A DNA stretch of 64,000 nucleotides from contig JAOTOL010001370.1 of the NCBI GenBank assembly GCA_034440575.1, positions 477,501 to 541,500 of the forward strand, read 5' to 3'. A model generated the notes under the pieces. That model saw nothing but the letters and a program-made list of their open reading frames with translations, was not told the DNA's origin and did no database searches. Positions within the stretch are counted from its first letter, which is position 1; each line of letters starts with the position of its first letter. The DNA is from Imbricaverruca yamaguchii (taxonomy: Eukaryota > Arthropoda > Thecostraca > Neoverrucidae). A program made the translations under genes and the position numbers. This document shows, one piece after another, positions 26,254 through 64,000 of the stretch.

Positions 26254-27091
26254 TTAGGTCAACGCAGGTGTCATGGCACTCCGTCTACCTCCACGAGCGG
26301 ACCGGGCAGGAGACGTGATAAGTCCACGCCGTGACACATCAGTGCACCGTACCGGCTGGCCGCGCTGCCGAATCCACACTGCTTCCCCGACTCGGAACGG
26401 CGTGTCCACCACGCCGCGCGTGTCGGGCTCGGGGCGGCCGACGTCGTCTACGGGGAAGAGCGACGCGGCCGACGTGGCCGAAGCGCTGGAACAACTGGGC
26501 AGCAGGAGCGGTAGCGGCGTTCGCGCCGTCAAGCGGCGTCGTGTTGTACCGATGCACTGCTACCGCGATGGAACATTACTGCCGTGCGGCCATTACCTTG
26601 ATGGTCCAGTGGTGGCGCTCGACTATGCCGTTGCCGCCCGCCTCATGCACGGCTTGGAAGCGTAGTCGGACGGCCCAGCGAGCCGCGAACGCCGCCACGC
26701 GACGCCCACTAAACCTTGCGGCATTGTCCAACAACACTTCCGCGGGCGCGCCGTGCTCCAAGAAGATCGTCTCCAAGTTGTCCGTGATCTCGTCGGCGTA
26801 TGAGCGGCGCAGTAGGCGCCACAGCCCATGCCGCGACGGGCCGCAATCGATCACCGTCAAGTACCTTTGGTCTCGAAAATGCGTTACGTCAATCGCCAGG
26901 CGTTCCCAGCACAATGGCACGTTCAGATGACCGTGTCGCCACCGCACTGGCGCGGGGTCGATCGATTGACACACGCCACAAATTAGGATGACAGCCCGAA
27001 CTGCAGCCCGCGACACGCTCGTCTCCGCTCTGCCTTGCGTGCCACATTGTCCGCCGCACCCCCTGGTGACCGATGTTTTCCTGCACGACAC
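26254..27091 (-). pseudogene. gypsy-like integrase core and C-terminal domain
   Basis: CQSIDPAPVRWRHGHL, then LAIDVTHFRDQRYLTVIDCG (first Asp), EVLLDNAARFSG (second Asp) and GGNGIVERHH (Glu) form the DDE triad in the usual order. FRVGEAVWIRQRG lies in the C-terminal domain (26254-26532, another frame). A complete-looking triad in a broken element. Confidence 0.8.
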
Positions 27092-27422
27092 GGAGCCGAG
27101 CGGGGTCGGCGTCAGGGCGTGGGTCGGCAGCAGTCACCACCGCCTGCGACGGAGCCTCAGCAACCAGGCCCGAATCACGTAGCCACTCCTTCGGCACACG
27201 GGTTAATGCGTCCGCCGGGTTATCGGCGGACCGCACCAGACCGACCGTCATCGACGGCTGAAACTCCGCCACCAGCTGCCAAATAAGTATGGCTATGGCA
27301 TATATATCATCTACGCATGGCAACACCCCGCGCGACACCACCTGATCACGGATTAGCACTGCTCGCACGATGGCTTTAGTGACAAGTGGGGCGATGTTCA
27401 GCCCAAAACCGATGCGTGTCAA
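26889..27422 (-). pseudogene. gypsy-like RT fragment joined to RNase H end and integrase zinc region
   Basis: FGLNIAPLVTKAIVRAVL then GVLPCVDDIYA (the YVDD block with Cys for Tyr). The sequence then passes straight to ADNPADALTRVPKEW, the RNase H end, so the RT thumb and most of RNase H are deleted. HQGVRRTMWHARQ is the His pair of the integrase zinc domain. Confidence 0.75.
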
Positions 27423-27610
27423 GCAGTGCCCTGGTCGCGAACCTCAACCGTGTGATACGGCCTCAGCCGCCGACCCAACCGGAGCTGGAGGTACGCCTTG
27501 CGCAGATCAACTACCACGACGCGGGTACAGTGTCCTCGCCAGCGGCGAAGCTGGTCAACACAGACGTCAGCGTCCGCGGTGTGTGGGGTGACGTGCCCGT
27601 TTAGCTCGCG

Positions 27611-28327
27611 TTAGTCCAGGACCGAACGAACCTTGCCCTGGCTCGGCTGCTGGACCGCCATCAGTGGTATCAGGCCGCGCGCCGGCCCATCCGTCCACTC
27701 GTCGTACGGCTGCAACCAGCCCTCTCCGATCCACAGATTCAACTCGGCGTCAAACGCCGCCCGTACCGCTACCGGCACCGCGTACTGAGCGGTCCGATTC
27801 TGCAAACGAGTCGGCCCGTTACCAGAGGCCCATTTCCAGGCCACCATCCAGGCCCCAGTCTGCGCCTCAAAGCACGCCACGAAGTCAGTGGCATCCACCC
27901 GCACGTCTTGGCGGTCCACGACCGCCGCCACCGCCGCGCACACCCGCACGTCCGACGCGGTCCGCAGAGAGACACCGCCCAACGCCGTGATGCCCGTCAT
28001 CTTCTCCATGACGATGTCCACACCCAGCGGTCGGTTCGGCACAACCGGAGCCGTGAGCGTGACTCGCTGGCCCCGACACGCCACTACCACTCTCGTTATG
28101 CCAACACACCGCAGCGTTCCCCCGCTCACTGCGTGCATCAGCACAGTCCGCGTCTCCCAGGCCGCGCAGCACCTGTGGTAGACCAGCACGTCGGTGCAGC
28201 CCGTGTCGACCAACATCCGGCGTCCCGCACCATCCACAGTCATGCGGACACCGGCAGCGCGTTTACTCCTCCTGAGACGGCACTCGCGCTGGCGCGCCCC
28301 CGGTGGCGTTTGGGCAGGCAGCAGCAA
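27611..28327 (-). pseudogene. gypsy-like protease and RT start
   Basis: MLVDTGCTDVLVYHRC carries the DTG active site of retropepsins. About 150 codons on, GEGWLQPYDEWTDGPARGLI and KVRSVLD mark the start of RT, where an in-frame stop at 27611 interrupts the conserved block (RELN follows). Confidence 0.75.
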
Positions 28328-28880
28328 GATGGAAACGGCTGCCGGACGTCCAGCAGCGGTGAGGTAGTCGCGGCCGCGGTACCTCCCGATGACCTGGGTT
28401 CACCGCCGCTGCCGCCGTCGGTTCGGCAAGTGCGTGCTCGCTCAAGATTTCCCGAGCAAGGCGAACGAGGCACGGCATCTCCATTCGTTGGGCGCGCGTC
28501 CCTGCCTTGAGTTGGCTCCGCACCGGCGCTGGCAAGCCCGAGATGAACTTCGCCTCCAGGATTGTTTCTGGCAGCCTGTCCTCGGAGACGAACGTGATCA
28601 GCCGTCGGAGATCAGCCAGATAGGCGTCTACCAATTCACCAGCGCGCTACTCCCGCTCCTGAAATGCCACGTGCGCCGCATGACGGTTTAGCGCGAACGC
28701 ATCGTAGTGCGTTGCGGACGTCGTCAGTGGAGTCTTGAGCCGCGCCGGTCAGCTGGTCCCAAACGCCAAACGCTTCCCCGGTCAGCCGCTCCGGAATCAC
28801 GTCAATCAGCCGCACTCCACGCCAGCGGCACAGCTTGTCCGCTCGGGTGAACCACTTGGCGACGTCGGTCAGCCTGCTAA
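28263..28880 (-). pseudogene. gypsy-like gag
   Basis: VAKWFTRADKLCRWRGV, DVIPERLTGEAFGVWDQL and, after a stop, LVDAYLADLRRLITFVSEDR and ETILEAKFISGLPAPVRSQL match the capsid region of gypsy-type gags. A Cys/His-poor end precedes the protease frame. Interrupted by a stop near 28650. Confidence 0.72.
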
Positions 28881-28885
28881 ACTTA

Positions 28886-29177
28886 GGGATAAGATAAATT
28901 TGTTAAGAAATTTGTATTTTGTATGCCAATTTGATTCCCCAAAATAAATTAAATTATATTTTTCATTATTAATGCATTTCAAAGATATTGCAACAAGCAT
29001 ACACATGTGATTTCCTTTCCGGAACGAATGCAACTGATTGAGTTCACTTTCACTACTATTTTTCGCACTCAATAAGCGCCACCTACTATTCCATCTCGTT
29101 TCCGGCACAGTCGTCGGTCGATCGTGCCGTGTGTGGTGTGCCCTACTCCTGTATCTTTGTATTGATTGGCTATTTCA
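28886..29177 (+). promoter_or_regulatory. candidate ZFR promoter and 5' UTR
   Basis: AT-rich stretch between the sharp end of the GC-rich gypsy-like element and the ZFR start codon. It holds two TTTCCGG motifs (29016 and 29099), which resemble ETS/GABP sites common in housekeeping promoters, and no clear TATA box at a sensible distance. The transcription start cannot be read from sequence, and an untranslated exon further upstream remains possible. Confidence 0.35.
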
Positions 29178-60971
<31,794 letters not shown>

Positions 60972-62380
60972 TGAATACGTTTTATCGCTGACTGATTAGC
61001 TTCTGTATAGCCAGTGTCATTATCTGAGTCGTGGCATAGGTGTTCGTAACTTAAGCCGATCTTCGTAGCCTCTGCTGTAATCTTGTCTGTCCCTTCTGGC
61101 TATATGTAGGGAGTGATCATGTTTGTTTGGATCGCTGTCTGTGCATTGCACATCTATCAGTTACTGCTCGGTCCATTCCGTTTGACATTAGTGGGTATGG
61201 TAACGAGTAGTTGTCTGTCGACGATGAACTAAGCCAGGCACTGCAATGGTCTACATTAGTGTCGTGTTTATTGAAGATAATCTAACTTTGGCGGATGTGC
61301 GATTGTGCGGAAGGTAGTGCCGGAGCAGCCGCGTTCTTTAGGTTCATGTTCGTGTTCAGTGTAGACTGTGTCGATTGCACCAATCATTGGTTGTTTCTTC
61401 GTGTGTGCCGGCCACGACGCACGCCGTCTTAAGTTGTTCGCAGACATCGAGAACCAGGTCTGGATGCAAATACATTGTCATCGTAAGTGAACTGTGTGTT
61501 ACTCTGTTTCGCTGGCTCAGCGATATGCGCTTCCTTTATGAAGGTATGTTTCCGTCGCGGGATGTCTGAAGCATGCGTTGAGCATTCATGTCTTCCTACA
61601 CATCAGCTAAATTGCATGCATCTGCTCTTCCTCTGCTTCTGATAGGTATGCTTAGGAATCCATAAGCAGTGCTATGTGACCTTTGCAGTCGATGCGCCCC
61701 TAAACTGCAATACAATGCAAGTATGTGGATCTTCCCCACCAAGCAATCGTTTTAGTGATGCTTGGCATCACCAAGCCCCACTTGATCACCCACAGCATTA
61801 CTAGACCAAGCACTATGTTCGTGATTGGCTTCACCACGCCAACAGCGACAAGGGACCATCTGCCCCCAAAAGTGATCCCCGAAAGAGTTGGTCGATTTCA
61901 GAGCATTCGGCCTTGCCTGGATTTCGGTCAGCGCAAGTGGTGATGCATCGCTCTCGTTTGTATGGTGCACATCGCTTAGGACCACAGTAAGCTGATCGAC
62001 GGCGTTTGTTTCACGCGGTTCCGTACTTTCTGTGTCGTGGAAACATGGAAAATGCCATGGAAATGCAAACATTTTATGTTTGCATTTCCATGACATTTTC
62101 GTTTGACAGTTTTCGCGGCATCATGGTTCAAGTATAGTCGATGCGCTCTAAAGCCCCAATAACTAATGCTTCAAATAGTTGTGGGCACATTTGACATCGG
62201 TCAGTTATTCAAATTTAGCATGCATGATGATGTATATAACGTTTGCAAATGTCCTGTCCAACGGAGGAACAGCGTATGCTCCCGTTTGATTCGGTGCAAT
62301 TTTCGTTTCTGTACTTCTGACCGATTTGAATCAATATTGGCGATAACCACTAGATTTCTTATTTGAATTGCACCTTTGAC
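60972..62380 (+). other. ZFR 3' UTR and downstream sequence
   Basis: No AATAAA was seen on the + strand in this stretch, so the transcript end cannot be placed. Two degenerate LINE-tail pieces lie at 61668-61710 and 62128-62168. An AT-rich imperfect palindrome near 62050-62100 repeats ATGGAAATGCAAACAT in inverted form. Confidence 0.5.
62040..62105. repeat. inverted repeat (hairpin)
   Basis: GAAAATGCCATGGAAATGCA and, a few bases on, TGCATTTCCATGACATTTTC form a near-perfect stem of about 30 bp around AAACATTTTATGTT. It might be a small hairpin or a MITE remnant. It is not placed as a terminator because no polyadenylation signal accompanies it. Confidence 0.6.
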
Positions 62381-63212
62381 TTAACCCGTCCCGTCTCGGG
62401 GGGGGGTCTTCAACCCCCCCCCCCCCCCCCCCAGTTTTTTTCGCGGATGGCGGACGAACGGCGCGCGGTAGCGCGCCCAAATTTCGCATACCTTTTCCGA
62501 CATCAATTTGACATGCTGATTCAAAATTTTTAGGTCGGGTCATCTAGGGTCAGCGAGTTAGTCAAGGTCAAGTGAAGTCACCTCCAAAAAAGTTAAACCT
62601 GTCGTTACGCTTTAACGGATACAGATATTTTAATGAAACTTTCAGCGTTTGCTTATCTTTACGGATGCAACAAAACGTATCAGTTAAATTTTTGATTTTT
62701 TTCCGTTTTTGACTACATACAAATTTTGCGTATTTGCCATATTGCAGTTCGAATTCAGGATTCTGGCTAAAGTAAGCATTTTTTGTTAGGGCAAGTTGAC
62801 TTCCAGCAACGTTTCTCGGCCTGCTCTACCCACTGGAAAAGGAAAATTAAAGAAAACTTAACTCAAAATTCTGAAATTTCAACAAAAATGGGGGCCCAAA
62901 AAATTATAGGCCTGGTCGATTTCGCTGTCCTTTTCTCATTCCAAATAAATTTTGTTTTTTCATATATCCCAAAATAAGCTCCCCAGAGTCAAAAACATAA
63001 CGTAAGTCGTGAAAATCTAGCCCCCCTGGTGACGTCCCTTTTTGGGGGGAAATTTTTTTGAAGGTGGACACGGACCCTACTCGTCGAGCGCTTTCCGATG
63101 ACACCTCTCGTTTTCATGCGATGCTTAGTTTGGATTTTAGAGGGGGTCTTCAACCGCCCCCCCCCCCGAGACGGGGTGTGCGTTGCTTGACCGGAAAGAC
63201 GGCGCGGGTTAA
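62381..63212 (-). mobile_element. TTAA non-autonomous DNA transposon, copy B (832 bp, inverted)
   Basis: TTAACCCGTCCCGTCTCGGG at the left and GACGGCGCGGGTTAA at the right. Read on the - strand it follows copy A (39466-40317) along its whole length, including GGCTAGATTTTC, TTTGGGATATATGA and GTTGCATCCGTAAAGATAAG. The similarity looks high by eye, so both copies seem fairly recent. Short frames inside are not conserved. Confidence 0.88.
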
Positions 63213-64000
63213 TGTACCGTGGATACAGATGCGTAGTTTCCAAGGGGCCTTGCGGTGTTCTTCCATTGGACGGCGGAAAATAATGTGTACGGTATGATCG
63301 TACAAACAGGTCTCGTTCGTACGATATACAGTGCTTACAGCTACTCGTATTCTGAACCATAACATATGCTATTTCATGTCGTGTCTTGTGTTTTCCGTGA
63401 CAAATGGTGTGCCTTTTCAGGGAAATTCACTTTTATGTTGTTTTTGCAGCGACTTAGTTCGGTCGGCTCAGGGCACTCTAGGACCATGCCTGGTGAACTG
63501 TTCACTCCACGACGCATTATTAATGCATGTGTCGCCGGTGTAATCCAAAATGTCAATATCGTCATCGGAGCGTTCCCTGTTCCCATAGGTGTAGGAACGT
63601 CTCAAAAAGTGTGAGGGTCAGTGTCAACAGCATGCGGGCACCCAGGAATCTCGCATATATACCACCGTTTAACATACGGATAGATAACCCGATAATTTCA
63701 AGTGTTTATAGTGTAGACCATTTCAATTTCACACGACTTTCACCGCTACGGGCTATGGGGGTAGCAGGGCGCGTCTATGGCTAGCAGCAACATGTGATAC
63801 TGAAAAAGAACTATCATCACAATATAAGTACTTTCAAATTCAGACTTCTTGCTGGGCTTGGAACTCTTCATGACTGATAAGACTATTTTGTAATAATAGG
63901 TTTATCTCTGGTGCGAGTGAAACTATTAGTACTACCGCCCAATCAACAGTTAATCAACTTCCGCTACGTGCATGTGGGTGGGGTACGGGGGTGCAAGCTT
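63213..64000. other. no recognisable feature
   Basis: Intergenic-looking sequence with short open frames only. No repeat of this window recurs here. Confidence 0.5.

Larger units (their letters stand above)
26254..28885 (-). mobile_element. Ty3/gypsy-like LTR retrotransposon remnant (gag-pol, GC-rich)
   Basis: On the - strand, in order: gag (about 28880-28263), protease, start of RT, a deletion, end of RNase H, integrase and integrase C-terminal domain ending at 26254. LTRs were not recognised. It has a distinctly higher GC than both flanks and several stops and frameshifts. Composition changes abruptly at about 28885. Confidence 0.8.

Noticed and set aside
26273..28510. Long + strand frames
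   Set aside because: Shadows of the GC-rich gypsy-like gag-pol on the - strand, which alone shows protein motifs.

Overview
This is a eukaryotic nuclear window, very probably from an invertebrate animal and most likely an arthropod. It has one host gene, split by GT-AG introns, in a sea of decayed retrotransposons, SINEs, short DNA transposons and microsatellites. The species cannot be named from the sequence. The protostome hint is that the host protein matches, as I remember them, the arthropod form of its family at two places: the N-terminus (NNYFGFTHGGTQYG) and the PTWTPLNTW stretch. There are no prokaryotic operons and no CRISPR array.

The host gene is a ZFR homologue (Zn72D in Drosophila) on the + strand. 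I could join 14 coding exons from an ATG at 29178 to a TAG at 60969-60971. All junctions keep frame, giving 912 codons. The protein has a low-complexity Ala/Tyr/Gln N-terminus, three widely spaced C2H2 fingers of the double-stranded-RNA-binding type, an Arg/Glu-rich segment, a C-terminal DZF dimerisation domain and a basic, then Lys/Glu-rich tail. Introns range from 344 bp to 9.4 kb; introns 1, 2, 3, 4 and 10 carry recognisable insertions.

Layout. 1-7.3 kb: dispersed repeats, a ~435-bp tandem dimer, a partial TTAA element and a large inverted repeat around a (TA)n tract. 8.5-12.2 kb: a tRNA-like head, an I-type LINE tail and a broken P-element/THAP9-like transposase (- strand). 13-15.7 kb: a dispersed repeat and a SINE. 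16.3-23.3 kb: two adjacent CR1-like LINE copies (- strand) whose first ORF carries an SGNH esterase domain; each copy has a different internal deletion. 24.5-25.8 kb: a possible non-autonomous DNA transposon full of GCCGAC motifs. 26.2-28.9 kb: a GC-rich, broken Ty3/gypsy-like gag-pol (- strand) ending about 300 bp before the ZFR start codon. 29.2-61.0 kb: ZFR. 62.4-63.2 kb: an inverted second full copy of the TTAA element that also lies in ZFR intron 3.

The transposon layers can be partly dated against one another. A SINE with a perfect 14-bp target duplication sits inside the gag of an I-clade LINE that had inserted into ZFR intron 4. I see no new gene system. The most unusual structures are the TTAA element family, the inverted minisatellite clusters of intron 10, the large inverted repeat at 3.6-7.3 kb and the complementary deletions of the two esterase LINEs.
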